Notes: generated by a model from the letters alone, not told the origin. 64,000 nt of DNA from Paratinospora sagittata (GCA_035771175.1 CM069607.1:9191501-9255500), one strand, 5' to 3'; shown: positions 1 to 13,098, counted from the stretch's first letter. Program-made: numbers and translations.

Positions 1-318
1 AATATCAATAAAAAAGTTAATCAAATTATTATTATTACATTTACCATAGGGATGCGGTGAAATGCAGTCTTAACCTATCTACCTATCCTTAAATTTTAAA
101 TAGATCCAGATGGGCATAGATGATGTCATTCAAAAACTGATTTGGCCTAACAAAAAACATTAGTGCTCCAATTTAAAATCAAGTGAGAAACGTGACAAAT
201 TTAAATACTAGTTATGTTAGTCCAATGTCTTCACCAGTACTTTAGGGTTTTTTTTTTCATTTTATTTTATGAATATCACTTTTAGATATTTTAAAATTTT
301 AATATTAATGATAATAAT
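1..318. other. AT-rich stretch, nothing recognised
   Basis: No open frame with family resemblance, no repeat boundary and no RNA gene was recognised here. The last five bases, ATAAT, are the left target-site duplication of the solo LTR that follows. Confidence 0.6.
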
Positions 319-1139
319 TGTTGGAACAATTTCTCGGCATATCGTGTTGGGTGACACATCACTTGCCATTGTGACCAACTCAACAAACACGTAAGAAATC
401 CAGATTGATAGATCGTAGTGTCATCCTGGTGAGGTCAAAGTACCGACCTGAATGACAGGTCACCAACCACAAAGAACTTGGATGATACAACTCACCGACC
501 TAAATCATAGTCTACCGACCTGGTTGAACAGAGATATCACAGTAACAACACCAGCTCAGGCAAGGCGCTACTTACCGACCTAGAGGTCTCGAGCTCTTAT
601 GAAGACCATCTACTCGCTTATGAACGACAACGACATACCGAACTAACGAGGTCTCTGACTATTTAACAAATAAGGACTAAGCGTGAGTTGAATAAGATAA
701 GGCGAGATCAACTGCGACAAGTTCAGGATTTACTCCTTATCCGACTATGATAAGGCTACAAAGTTCTCCCAATCCAATTAGAAGGCTATTTGACTCTCCT
801 AATTCAACCAAGAGGATCCTGATCCAGCTAGGAAGCTTTTAAGCCCTCTTAATTCGACTACAGCCAAGGACCCTGTTCTCTAAAAAAAACCCATCACCCC
901 TAAAGAGGAGGTACGTTGATTTAGACTCATTTCAATACTATTGACTCTAAGGAGTTGTGAACTGACTTAGGCATCAAACGGTCTTTGGCTGGCACCACAC
1001 CGGTGTTCTCTACGATAGTCTATTCTTCTCTTTTCTTTCCCTCTCAGGTCAGAAGTCTCGAGCAATTTACGTGTGTTCCAGTTCAACGTCTACTCTTCAT
1101 CTCATTATCAATTGGTGTTGGTCAAGTCTTGCACCAACA
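319..1139 (+). mobile_element. Solo LTR, copy A of an 820-bp family
   Basis: The segment begins TGTTGG and ends CCAACA and is flanked on both sides by the 5-bp direct repeat ATAAT (314-318 and 1140-1144), the signature of LTR-retrotransposon integration. No gag, pol or second LTR is attached, so it is a solo LTR left by LTR-LTR recombination. The block near 955-1015 (a GACTTAGGCATC motif, then TCTTTGGCTGGCACCACACC) recurs in copies B (1465-2315) and C (3405-3995). Blocks of this kind are familiar from the 3' part of plant Ty3/gypsy LTRs, so a gypsy origin is inferred; there is no internal coding sequence to prove it. Confidence 0.88.
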
Positions 1140-1380
1140 ATAATAATATTTTTTTTTAATCTAAACAATGTAAAACAAGTAGATTTTAAATTATACTAGG
1201 TATAAACATGTATCTTATTGGATACAATTAATATATCATAAGTTTGTTAATATATCCAAAATTAGTTATATAACAGGAATTATATTTTTGCTAGTGACCC
1301 TACTCACCAGTGGTAAATGGTTCCCAACCTTCTATATATTTTCAACTCAACTCAACAAATCTTTAAAAAAAAAAAAAAAA

Positions 1381-3290
1381 CTTAACTCAACTCAACCAAG
1401 CATTTTCTTAACTACGCGAATCTGCTTCCTCTACTATATCAACGACACAATCAATATTTAAATTTGTTGGTGCAAGATTCGATCAACACCAGTAGACGAT
1501 GAGGTGAAGGGAAGATGGAAATCGTCGGAGGTTGGTTATCTGGAAGAGGGAAAATAGGAGAATGCAGGCTATCGTAAGGAATATCGGTGTGGTGTCGGCC
1601 AAAGACCCTCTGATGCCTAAGTTAGTTCAGAACTACGTAATACTGAACTCAATCGACAATGACTTAGATTTTCTTACATTCCTTTGAAGGGTTAGGGTAT
1701 TTTTATAGAGAGGGTTTGAGGTATTTGGCCTTGTCGTAGTTGTTGTTGTAGAATCAAAAATTCAACTTGTGCTGGGAGAACATATCTTATTCCTGGTAGG
1801 ATTTGGTCCGATCCTCATAGGATTAGGATGACTTATCAGCCTCCTAGTCGAACAGGTGGAGTATCTGGCTTTATTAAAGTCGGATTATGAGTAAATCCCG
1901 AGCTTATCACAATGGATCATGCTTTATCCTTATCTGATTGGGCATTTTGTCGTCATCCATTCCGGGGTCAGAGATTGCTACAGCTCGATATGCCGATCTG
2001 TAGTCTCTTGTTCTAGCGACATGATAATGAAGATTTGGTCTATCATAAGATCGATATATAGTGGTCGATAATCATCGGTATAAGATACCGATCTAGATTT
2101 GCAAACCTTTTGTTGCCGACCTTCCATTTATTGTGAATGCGACATACATCTGGTCGGTAGAACAGACTATGGGCTCAGGCTTTGTGCCCAATTAGGTAGA
2201 TCTGTCTCACCTGTCCAGAACATAACAGATCGGTATATCTACCTGATACGGGCTAGGTCTTACTGGGCCAGATTAATATGACTGACGTGTCTTATGCTCA
2301 GTATATGATCCAACAAAATTAAAAGAATTATATCTTTTTTAATTATTATTATCCACACTCTTTTAGGTCTTCCATTACCCCTATCGTTATTGTAAATTTT
2401 TAATAGGTCACCCTTACTTACTAGAGGATTTAAAAGTCTTTGCCACATTGTCTTTGTTACATTTATCTAAACCACCTTAATTGGTTCTCTTATTTTATCT
2501 ATAATTGGGGCTACTCCTACCATTTATCGAATAAGTTCATTTATAATTCTATCTTTTAATGTTTCATTACATATCCATCTTAGCATATGTATTTTTGTTA
2601 CATTTAGTTTGTTCTCATGTTGTTTCTTTGTTGCTTAACATTCCATTCCATGTAGCACACAGTTGGCCTAATAGTAGTTTTGCAAAATTTTCTTTTTAAC
2701 TTTCATGGAACATGTCGATTATATAATATTCCAGAGGCACTTCTTCATTTAACTCGTCCCACTTAAATTCTATGGTTCATATCCTCACCTATTTTACCTC
2801 ATTGGGGAATCATGGATTCCAAATACCTAAAATTTTCAATCTTCATTGTCTCTTCGTCTATATTTCTACTTCTACTAAAATTACATTTAATATATTTAAT
2901 TTTAATTCTATAATCTTAAACCTTTTAGATTTTAGAGCCTCTTTTCACCTCTAGCTTACATTTACTTCAGATTTAATCAATTGGCACTATATCGTCAACA
3001 AATAACATACATTATGAAACATCTTTTTAAATTAATATGGTTTAGTTAATCCATCCATATTACCTAGTGTAAAAAGATAAGAATTTAATGCAGATGCAAA
3101 TATTAAACTTATGGTAATTGGGAACTCACTAGTTTCTCGTATTGTTGTTCTTATAATACTTATTGCTTCATCATAGGTATGTTTTACTAAATCTATGTAC
3201 CTATTAATAACTATTTTACTCTAAAACCCACAATATTATTTTTGGTACTCTATCATATGTTTTCTCTAAACCAATAGTTTTGTGCACATG
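1381..3290 (-). pseudogene. LINE reverse-transcriptase remnant, interrupted by solo LTR B
   Basis: Read on the minus strand, 3243-3290 encodes a degenerate LEKTYDRVP motif and 2985-3008 encodes MLFVDDIV. These are the palm motifs of plant LINE reverse transcriptases (usual forms LEKAYDRVP and FADDI). The downstream part, to about 2320, resembles the C-terminal region of the same proteins but is full of stops and frameshifts. After the solo LTR at 1465-2315 the match resumes at 1381-1464 with the element's 3' end, followed by TCAAC repeats (TTGAG on the coding strand). The join is supported by a related 3' fragment at 23385-23540, which runs unbroken through the equivalent of the insertion point. 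The element is 5'-truncated and dead. Confidence 0.75.
1465..2315 (-). mobile_element. Solo LTR, copy B, inserted in a LINE
   Basis: On the plus strand it runs TGTTGG...CCAACA with the 5-bp duplication AAATT at 1460-1464 and 2316-2320. The block near 1596-1650 is the reverse complement of the 955-1015 block of copy A, so this copy lies on the minus strand. A TATA-like stretch (CTATAAAAAT on the minus strand, about 1697-1707) precedes the conserved block and is a plausible LTR promoter. It interrupts the LINE remnant and is therefore younger than it. No internal retrotransposon sequence remains. Confidence 0.88.
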
Positions 3291-3404
3291 CATTGCACGT
3301 GTTTTTCTTATTAATTAAAATTTCGAATGAAAAATATAATTTATATTATATTTATTATTATTTTAATAATATATTTGTTAATATGGTATATATTGAATAA
3401 AAAG

Positions 3405-3995
3405 TGTTGAGCCATGTTCTCGGTAGACCGAGTTAGCCTACAAGTCGGCTCATCTAGTCAGTGTGGACAAGCCTCAAGATTCGGAAAAGTCATCAACTTC
3501 GAGGTGCCAAGCTGACCGAATTGCCAAGACGCCTATCAGGACAAGAAGTAGATCGGCATGAACTAGGAGTGTATGAGGTCGGAGTACTAAGCTAACTTGA
3601 AAAGTGAAAAGTGACCACCAGATACAAGATTCACGGCATCCACTACACCATATTTGGGATATCGAGCGTATGGCAAGGTGCCAAGCTTCCTCGCCAACCT
3701 AACTATAACACCCCACCATTATAAAAACACAATTAGCCCTCATTAGCAAGGTAAGTCATTAATTACACCGATTAATGCAAGATTAATTCCTAAAACACAA
3801 CTTGAAACTGACTTGGGCATTGGAGGATCTTTGGCCAGCACGACACCAATGCTCCTTACAGTACCCTATTCTCTTTCCATATCTCTTACAGGTTCGAGGT
3901 ACCTAGCTTGTGAGAAGATAACTTGTAGTGGTTCTAACTTAGCTCATTCCTTCCACATCATCATTTTTTGGTGTTGGTCCAAATTTGTACCAACA
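3405..3995 (+). mobile_element. Solo LTR, copy C (shorter)
   Basis: It starts TGTTGA and ends ACCAACA, flanked by AAAAG at 3400-3404 and 3996-4000. The terminal 190 bases (GACTTGGGCATTGGAGG, then GGCCAGCACGACACC, then GTGTTGGTCCAAATTTGTACCAACA) match copies A and B. At 591 bp it is some 230-260 bp shorter, implying an internal deletion. A TATA-like stretch TTATAAAAAC lies at about 3719-3728. Confidence 0.85.
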
Positions 3996-4389
3996 AAAAG
4001 ATAACTATTGTTTATAAATAGAAAAAGAGTAAAAATAATAAGAATTAGAGATAAAAAAATAAAATAAAATAAAAATGGTAGAAATGATAAATTGAATTTA
4101 AGTTAAGTAGCTTCAAAGTAGGAAGAGTAGAGGGAGTGGGAGGATATATATATTACTGCATTAACCCTATAACTAACTTTTAAATTAAATGATAAATATA
4201 ATTTTAAAGAGGTAATTTTAGAAGTTTGGGAAAAATGGTCATGAGGTGAACTCTTTCAACTATTCTTATTATAATAGTATAGATAATAACCATGTGAATG
4301 TCTTACTTATTTTTTTCTTAATAGATAAACAACTTTCATAGGCAATCTCATAAATCCAAATTAATTCTTCAACGCCAAGATTGCAACTG
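3996..4389. other. AT-rich spacer
   Basis: About 390 bp of A-rich sequence between solo LTR C and the next element. I see no gene or repeat boundary in it. Confidence 0.5.
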
Positions 4390-4392
4390 TTA

Positions 4393-4770
4393 GGGTGTGT
4401 TTGATAGCTAAGAATTTTTTTTTGATAAAAATATCGTTTTCTTAAGAAATAACTTCTTAAGCAAATTTTTCCAAGAGAATTTTCGTATGTTTGTGAAACA
4501 ACATTTTGGTATTACCCATTTGATGCAAAAAAGAAAGGAAAATAAAAACTTTTCTTTAAAGACAAGTACAGAGCATGGTTAATGATATTAAAAGTTTTCA
4601 CACAAGAAAATTAAATTTTCCCACCTTTTTAGGTGAGAAAATTTCGATGAGAAAATAAGGGAGTCGAGAAAAGATTTCTCGAAAAAATCATGATAATCAA
4701 ACTCACGATTTTCTCATTTCGACAAATATTCTCAAGAAAATAGTGATTTTCTCAACTATAATACGCAACC
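4393..4770. mobile_element. Possible PIF/Harbinger-type MITE
   Basis: The left end GGGTGTGTTTGATAGCTAAGAA and the reverse complement of the right end (GGTTGCGTATTATAGTTGAGAA) are imperfect inverted repeats, and TTA occurs on both sides (4390-4392, 4771-4773). TTA is the usual 3-bp duplication of PIF/Harbinger elements. The 378-bp interior is AT-rich and non-coding. The termini have diverged, so the class is tentative. Confidence 0.4.
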
Positions 4771-4834
4771 TTATTGATATTTTCTATTACTCTCATATAT
4801 ATTTTCATTGCATGACTCATCAATTTCATTGGGG

Positions 4835-7800
4835 AGAATATTGGGAGAAGAACTGGGTTGATCAGAGATGTTTTGGTCAACTCTATAAAGTATGGCCCAG
4901 TGAGAGACTTGCCCCATCCTGTTGCAGCATCTCTTTCTCACCTTGACTGTCTCAATCCCGAGGAAAATGACAAGATCATTTGGAAGCTGTCTGCCAATGG
5001 ATTTTTCTCCATTAAATCAGCCTGGAACCTCATCAGATCTAGAGCTCCAAAAGTGAGTTGGAGCGAGATTATTTGGTTTAATGGCCATGTGCCCAGACAG
5101 AGTCTTTCCTTATGGAAAGTGTTTTGGAAGAGAATTGCTACCGGGGCAAGACTTAGGAGGCTTGGGATTAATGTTGATGATGCTTGTTTATTTTGCTAGG
5201 TTGGTGGAGAAGACCAAGACCACCTTTTCTTTGGCATTGCCAGGGAGTGTTTTCAATTAGAGGGAAATGAATGTAATTGGAACTCTATTGGTAAGAGAAT
5301 TCTTGCCACTTTTGGATCTTTCTCTAAGGAAAGGAAAATTGCTCTGTTGGCTTTTGCAGCTACTGTCCATCACGTTTGGTGGGAAAGGAACCAAAGAAAA
5401 TTCTACTTGAAAGCTAGGTCCATTGAGACTATTTTACTGGATATCAAATCTGATGTTAAACTTTGTTGTGCCCATGAGGTGTCTTTGTCCAACCTTCCGC
5501 CGGAATCCTTTTATATTCTTAATGCTTGGGTTGTTCATTTTCAATTTAGTATCGCTCCCCCTTTGCTCGTCAGATAGGAGCCACCTCCTACAGGTGGAAT
5601 TAAAATTAACTTCGATAGCTCCTTCTCCAACACTCGTAGCGGGTACGGTGTGGTGGTTAGAGACCCTTTGGGTAAGTTTATCGTGGCTCAGGTTGGCAAT
5701 TGTCCTTGCATTTCCTCCCTTTTCTCAAAAGCGTACGCAACTATCCATGTTGTCTCAGTGGTGGCCCAATTTCCTTCAACTCATATCTCCTTTGAATCTC
5801 ACTCAAGTTGTTGGTTGACATTTTGTGTGGCGACCCCAAACGCCGGACCACCATCCCCTCGGGACGGAGTGCAGAATGCCGGGGCGGGACGCCCGACGTA
5901 GGCATCCCCAACCATCCTCAACCCGCGTGAGGCGATTGAGACCCTACAAGCCTTAAACAAAACCTAATAAACATAACTTGCAAATCCACATATATCTAAA
6001 ATGATCCACAAATAAAATCCATAAGTGATTCCATAATCCCAACAGTCCATCAAAATGGACATATATATAAAAGTTCCCCAAGCCATGGGTACCAAATCAT
6101 CATATGCCCACATGGCCTATCTAACAAAACTCGACTCACCAATACTACAAGGTGTGGAAAGTGTTATAATTACATACTACAAAATATGATTACATCATAA
6201 TTAAAACCAAGTTCACCAAAACATTTTGCCTCCTAACTCACGTTGAGGCCCTTACCTCTCTCGTCGGCAAGGTCCTCAAGAAACTACTCTCTTACCCTTA
6301 TCAGGAACAGGAGGACCTAAAAAAGGAAAATGAGGATGAACCAACGATGTCCAGTGAATAGAATTTAGATATGCCATCAATACTCATCAATAAAACATCA
6401 TGTATGCATGCCAATTTGTAAGATGATTAAAAGCTCATAACATATAGCTATCAAACATTTATAATAAGTTCGATGCAAGTAAAAAGCCAATTGTCTTCTA
6501 GATCCACATTTTATATGCATTGGAATTACTAGTGTACCGTTCCCATGCCCAATCATATGCATTGGAGTTACTAGAGTACTGTTCTCATGCCCAATCATAT
6601 TCATTTGAGGTTATTAATGCACGTATATTTTACTGCGCCGTTCTCGTCCCCAAATACTTCCTTTCTCAAACCTTCCTATGGCAAAGTCAAGTCTTCCTTC
6701 CACTATGCTAGCCTTGTATGCTTTACAAAGGCACACAAAGGAGTAGCTTTTGTCAGTCACTAAGTCATTTAGGTCCTTGTAAAGGACAGACTTAACTATT
6801 TTCAGAGGCAAGACTTACTAGGCCACAGGGTTTTACACACAACTCAATTCATATGCATTAGGCCTCTAATGCCTAATTCTCATTCATAAACCATTCAAAT
6901 AATCAAAAATACTGATTTCTCAATTCCTTAGGCATAAACATGCCCAAATTTGATCATATATAGCCTAACCCATGATATGGTCTCTTCCATCAAATTAAAT
7001 AGCTTAAACAACTCAAATCATGCTCAGTTAGACATACATTGCATCAATTCCAAGATTCTAAGTCAAGAGCATCAAAAGTCCCAATTTAGGGAAAATCTCT
7101 ACAATAGGCATAAAGTGGAATTGAACTAAGTCATATAAAATTAGCATAGGTTCAAACATTCTAAACCCATGATTCCACTCAATTTAGGTCCAATTAAACA
7201 ATTCCCAAGTCAATTTGATCAATTGACTTAGTTTACGTCAAAAGCCCCAAGTTGGGCAAAATCTCTAAAATCAAGCCCAAGGCCGATTTTACACTACAAC
7301 TAGGGTTTTCGATGGACAAAAATACTGAACACCACCATCAATCAACTAGAATCCGCCATTTATCCAATATAGTTGACATGCAAGTCCAAAGAAAAGCCTT
7401 AAGTTCGATTTCTAGGGTTTAGGCCATTATACTTAGATCTGCCAATTTCTTGTTAGAAATTGGGGAAAATGGTACCATTGGGTTCCAAATCCACCAAGGA
7501 ACCCAAATCTATACCATACACCACGACCCTAAGGGTTTCCAACAAAACCCTAAACTTTTGCACCACCAAAAACGTGGTGAAGTTCATGCAAAATGCATTC
7601 CAAGTGTAGATCTAGATCAATGAAGGTTGTTTCTATCATAAGCAAGTTCAAAAGAGCAAAAATCAGCCAACCTTAGGTTAGGGAACACCCAAAACCGTGA
7701 CCCATGGAGAAAACTACACTATTAGAAAGCTTACTCTCGCCTTCAATGGTGATTTCATGGAGAAAAATAGAGAAAAACACTTACTTTGGGGTGTAAATGG

Positions 7801-8937
7801 TGAAGATTTTCCTTGGAAACCCTAGCTTTCCTCCCTTTTTCCTTCTCCAATTTATTCTTGGCACATATGGAAAGAGTAGCAACCTTTTCCCTCTTTTTAT
7901 ACACTGAAAAATGGTCATTTTTGACCAAAAAAGTGCCCAGAAAATGGATCAGCACCCTCTTGATCAATGCAGGAGCGTCCTCCCAACGCATGAGCGCCCT
8001 CCTCTTTTCGCCACTACAGGCTCAATATACATCGAAATTTCACGTTCGACCAGTCGTTTTCTATTTGAAGACGTGTTCTGGACCCATTTCTAATATTCCC
8101 ACGTCCATTTGATGCACCAATAATTAATTATCATCTAATCAACACATATACACAACATATTCTAATATAAATGTCATATTTACCATGTGTTGAGATATAA
8201 CCTTCCCATATGTCCAAGGTGCATTAAATGAGGACATTTAATGGAGTCTTTTCAACAAGTCACAAGTCAAGATGATGACTTGTTCAACAAGTTACTTATG
8301 TGGAGCATCTGCAACAAGTCACTCACAATAGTATTAATATGGCAAATAATATTAATAACAATAATAACACCACCAATAATACTTTCTGTAATAACACCAC
8401 CGCCACTAATGATACTTCAATTTATATAAGCAATAATCACACATCAAACACACAAACATACACATCAAGGCGAGCACATAGAGTTTAGGCACATGCAATT
8501 GGGTTATGGGCTAGATGAAATGATTCTCGGGGCGTTACATTTTGCATAAGAAGTGTGATGAACCATGGGCTATTAGTCATTTGATTAGGAAAATTCATTC
8601 CTTGCTTTCCCCTAGGGGGAACTGGACATTTAGGCATGTGTGGAGGGATGCTAACTTTGCGGCTGACTTCTGTGCATCTTTTAACCCCCCTGATGATGAG
8701 ATCATCTTCATCCCTGGTCAAGAACCTCCCATGTTGTCCTTCATAGTCGTTCGTGACATTGAGGGTCCCCCTTACCCCAGAAACTAATTGTGGGCGACTT
8801 TGTTTACCTTAGTTTTTCCCATTTTGGGTCCCGGGTGCATTTGTGATGCTTGTTGGCTTGTTGGTTTTCAGGTTTTTGTTTTTTTCTTATTGTAGTTGGT
8901 TCTCGTTTAATAAATTTACTTTCTTCAAAAAAAAATT
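4835..8937 (+). pseudogene. 5'-truncated LINE: zf-RVT and split RNase H domains
   Basis: From about 4858 the frame encodes a typical LINE zinc-binding region after the reverse transcriptase (DKIIWKLSANGFFSIKSAWN, later CLFC, then GGEDQDHLFFGIAREC after a stop at 5199). Next come a VWWERNQRKF segment (5380-5400) and an RNase H start (KINFDSSFSNTRSGYGVVVRD, about 5605-5665). The RNase H domain breaks at 5820 and resumes at 8545 with KKCDEPW, FRHVWRDANFAADF and a 3' UTR ending in A9 at 8929-8937. The gap is exactly filled by a solo LTR with duplicated TTTTG. Several in-frame stops and loss of the 5' half make it non-functional. Confidence 0.82.
5826..8539 (-). mobile_element. Long solo LTR (2714 bp) inside the LINE
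   Basis: It runs TGTGGCGACC...GGCGTTACA on the plus strand, with TTTTG duplicated at 5821-5825 and 8540-8544. Read on the minus strand it starts TGTAACGCCCCG, as many plant chromovirus LTRs do, and carries the motif CACTGGACATCGTTGG near 6345-6360. It is homologous at both ends and in large internal blocks to 43091-46085. No gag-pol is attached. Chromovirus (Tekay/Del-like) origin is inferred from the terminal motifs and length only. Short open frames inside (for example 7813-8112) look incidental. Confidence 0.85.
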
Positions 8938-9299
8938 TAATCCCTCTATGATTTGCATGATTTTGAATATTTCCTTTATATATATAGGTAGTAAGGTAAA
9001 AATATCCAATCATTGATCGGACATTCTTTTAGTTGCTACAATTTTATCAAACAATTCGGTCAACCATAAGACTTTAATTTTTCCTATGCCCTTCTAAATC
9101 TTGATACAAATAGCATTTGGTCTTACGGCCTTTGCGTTTTTCATCTTTTTTAAAGCATTTTCTCCTTGTTAGGCTCATGGAAAAATGATCTTTGTGCTAA
9201 AAGTTATTTGTGGTGGCTATGCTAAAAATGATCAAATCTCCTGCGTAATTTTTGGCTCTGCCTTTAGATAATGTTTCCTTAAACTCATCTCCTTTGTTT
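8938..9299. other. Spacer, nothing recognised
   Basis: AT-rich sequence following the LINE poly(A) tail. I see no gene, RNA or element boundary. Confidence 0.5.
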
Positions 9300-9490
9300 T
9301 TTTTTTAAATCTGGGTATCCAAGCTAGCTTGCGCGCACCTGACTAATCTTAAGGGATACAAACCCCTAGCCCACAAAGGGCCACCCCTAAACCCCATAAA
9401 AATCTTCATTCAAGCTCATACCTTGAAGGAGGTACGAGTGGATGAGGTTCGAATGCATAACCTCTCGGTTGCTTGCCCCTCGTCTGTTTA
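9300..9490 (-). repeat. SINE-like or tRNA-related repeat fragment
   Basis: The block TATCCAAGCTAGCTTGCGCG followed by CACCTGACTAATC and, about 100 bp later, GAGGTTCGAATGCATAACC resembles a common dispersed plant repeat. It has a B-box-like GGTTCGAA core, and the orientation is uncertain. No intact A-box or poly(A) tail is evident, so it is recorded only as a probable repeat fragment. Confidence 0.35.
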
Positions 9491-12400
9491 TAATGAGCTA
9501 TTTCAAAAACATAATCTTTTCCAAGAGATCATTTTTTTATACATAATAAATAATGTAATTAACTAGCTAAATCTTAAGCGTCTCCTTATTTTTGCAAAAT
9601 AAGAATTTTCATATTCTATTGCATTTTACTACTTGATTGAAATTATTTTTTCTAAACGTTTTGCACCTTATGTATACAATTCTCGTAGGTTTCAAAATAT
9701 GTATTTTCAACATTATCTCCATCATATATCATGTGTTAGGTATGAATAAATGTACATCTAAACATTATTAACATGTTTCCAAATCCGGATATGGCCCATT
9801 GACAATTGATAATAAATTAAGGTTGTTAGCATATGTGTTGTCTCCCACAAAAGTTTGGTTTGTACGTTCTAATTGGTGATGATACGCACATATATACTTC
9901 TAATTTTATGGTTAGAATTAATGCATCAAAGGATAATTATAAATGACATTCATGTTTGGATTAATGAAAAGAATAACTTCTCTTTTGAAAAAAGCATATA
10001 TACATATATATATATATATATAAATGTTTTATGTACGCTGGGCGTCAGCGCCATTTTTCGAAGTTGGTACCTAACTCCTCTAGATGTTATAAAGATGTGT
10101 GTATGTATTGTACAATATCCTCAAAATCACGCGCATTTTCAAAATATTCAAAGAAAGCTAGGTGTAAGCATCGAAAAATGGTGTTAGACTCAACTTACAT
10201 ATAACATTACTCATATAGATATATATGGATCATCAAAGGTTTTTTTTTTTTTTTTTTTGGATCAATTAAGGTCACCACTTACCTTGTACAAATGCATGCA
10301 TATATTAATATTTCACCAGGATAATCTTTCTAGCTTGATCAGGCAGGCACCAATAAAGAAATGCACTCATAAAAAAACTGAATTTATGAACTCTTTGCCA
10401 GTCTTTGGTATTTTTAAACCTCATAAAAAAATAGGATAAAATTAATTGGTACTTTCTTGCCAAAATACATTAATAATAGTTCCATATACATGATGAATAA
10501 TGCACCAACATTCAATTTGAGTAATCATTTTAGGTCCACCAGAGGAAGGAGCCAAATGGTATGTGTAACGGATTAAATAATTAGAGTTTCATATGATTGA
10601 TATCCAACTAATAATTTGTAGTACTATAGATATTTTTTAAAGACATTTCTTATGTTTTTTTTCTTTTTTTTTTATAATTTTATAATTTTATTTTTATGTG
10701 GAGTAGAAAGAAAAGAATATAAGATAAGTATATCAACCAACTGACTACAAGAAAAATATCTATATATGCCATACAATGCAAGTGCAACACACGTCTTTTT
10801 CTTCTAATATGCATATACTTTGCTTTCATGCATTAATAATAAAAATAGTGATATAAATATTGATATTATTATTATTATTATTTACTTTGTTTTTTCTTTA
10901 CGTTTAAAAAATACAATTCTTTGTATTTTTTGCATTTGATCACGAGATGAATTATGCAAAGGGACTTCATTTATTATCATTTGGGTGTGATAATTTTTAT
11001 TCTTCTTCTACTACTTCATTCATATATTGCATTTGAAGAGAGTAATAGTGTTTATTTAAGTTTACTATTCATGGCATTTGGAGTATGTACCTTAGGATTG
11101 ATTAAATTGTTGAAACCTTGAGAGCAAACACCTATACAATTATGGTATAAAACATGAACTATTTTTCGCTTTAGCGGCGCGCACAACACTTCTCCGTCTA
11201 TCACGCTATTACCTTCCTTTCTTCCTTCTTTGTTCAAAACGTTCTACAAGTTGGCCCGTCACCCACAATTTAAATATATGAGTAATTCTAAATGTATATT
11301 TGGTCTTAATATTATTTTTTAATATTGACACTTACCTTTTTTTAAATATTGGATTATTGTGCAATATATAAATATTCTTAAAATATTTAAAAGTATTGGA
11401 TATTAACGTCAAGAAATAACGTCGGTATCCAACGTGCTTAAAGTATTTTTCTAAATATATATCAAAGTTACAATTCATTGATTCTTGAAAAACATTGTAT
11501 TAGTAAAAAAAAATACCTATTGGATATTTCCAAGAGATAGAATGATTAACTTTTATAATAATGAATAATAATAAATAAAATGTTTCAAATAAAAAAGAAA
11601 GTGAGCTTTCAGGTTAAAACAAAATGATCTGAAGTTCTGAACTAGCTATTTGCAGTACGTATACATGTAGGCGTGTAACATTTAAAATCTCTAGTATTTA
11701 TACCTCCGGTTATCATCTCTTATAATTAAAGATTTTTTTTTCTTTATTTATTTATTTTATTTTATTTATAAAGAAGAAACAACCTGACCTAGACCCCGCC
11801 CCCCCGATATCCCATCCTTACAGATACTAAGACTTGGTGCCACGCGAATTTTAATTCTATGCATTGAAAATCTGTCCCATTTTTCTAAAGTGGTATACGT
11901 ATTTTTACCCACATATAGAAGAGTCAAATCACTCACGAAGAATACGCATCTCATATTCACGCTAGAACTCAAACTCGCGCCTCCCCTTCACCTCTCAAAG
12001 CCTCTAATCATCGTGCTGCGCCACTGATGGGCATAATTAAAGAAAAAAAAGAAAAAAAGAAGAAGAAGAAATAGAGAGAGAGAAGGGCTTGCTGGCTTTG
12101 CTTGGAATAGATGTGTGGCTGGTCACTAATAATTATAACCTTCTTCACTTAAGACACACCTGCAACCTACTGCTACTGTTTGACACACTGTTAGTACAAA
12201 AGTTTCTGATTTTTCTGTCATGTATATTTTCCAATGACTTGATCATTCAATGTTTATTGACAGAAATCAATTAAGACCCTCGATGACTTAGAAGCAACAA
12301 ATATAGCTACCTAGACAGGTATACGTATAGAAAGAGAGAGAGAGATAAGAACAACCAGCGATATATTGCAGCTCTTCAATATAATTATAATGGTACTGGG

Positions 12401-13098
12401 TCTGATGGCTTCCCCCTCCACTTTATTTATTAAGATTTAGATGATTGGAAACTGTAGGGTGGCCCCTAAAACCCACTTGCGCATGTCTCCGAATTCACTC
12501 AGTTTTTGCCAGTGTCTCCTGCCTGCCCTCTCCTTAATTCTTCTCCTATATTCATATATTAATTAAACCCTTGCTCCCCTCCAAGTAGAAATTGTACAAA
12601 TAACAACTTATTAGAGCCACTGGTTTTGCTCTGCAATTCCAGAGAGGAGGGCCATGACATATCCCTTCCTTAGGGAACACAAACCCTTTATAACCTAACA
12701 GTGATGTGATAGCAATGCTAGTGTGCTCTGGCAATGCCCACATGCCCTTCCGGACTTTTTCTTCCTTTTGTGGGGCACTTGATTTTCTTGTATTCCATGC
12801 AGCATGTGTGTTTTAAGTAGAGACTAGAGTGGGATGTGTGGTGGAATTTGTGATAAGGAATAGGACCATTTTAATCCTCTACAATAATTTATATATGTCC
12901 TTTTCCATCTTATTGGGCTCCATACGCATACATGGCAAGATAGACTAATTTTAAGAGATCATGACTGGAGAGAGTGTTATTGTTTTAAATGTGTTAGCAT
13001 AGACTATAGATCAAATGTATGGCGCATCACATGGATAATATTCTTCTAGGGGATTTATTGTTGAGTATCTTGCACAATAATTCCACGTCAACTATATG
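9491..13098. other. 3.6 kb without a recognisable gene
   Basis: No open frame here has family resemblance. It contains a short TA run (about 10001-10020), a T19 tract (about 10240-10258), ATT repeats (10866-10882) and GA-rich runs (12060-12085 and 12332-12345). The interval 11980-12900 is less AT-rich and lacks transposon hallmarks. I looked there for conserved microRNA cores and found none. Confidence 0.5.

Noticed and set aside
7813..8112. 99-codon open frame
   Set aside because: It falls within a solo LTR (5826-8539), overlaps a minus-strand frame of similar length, and has no family resemblance.
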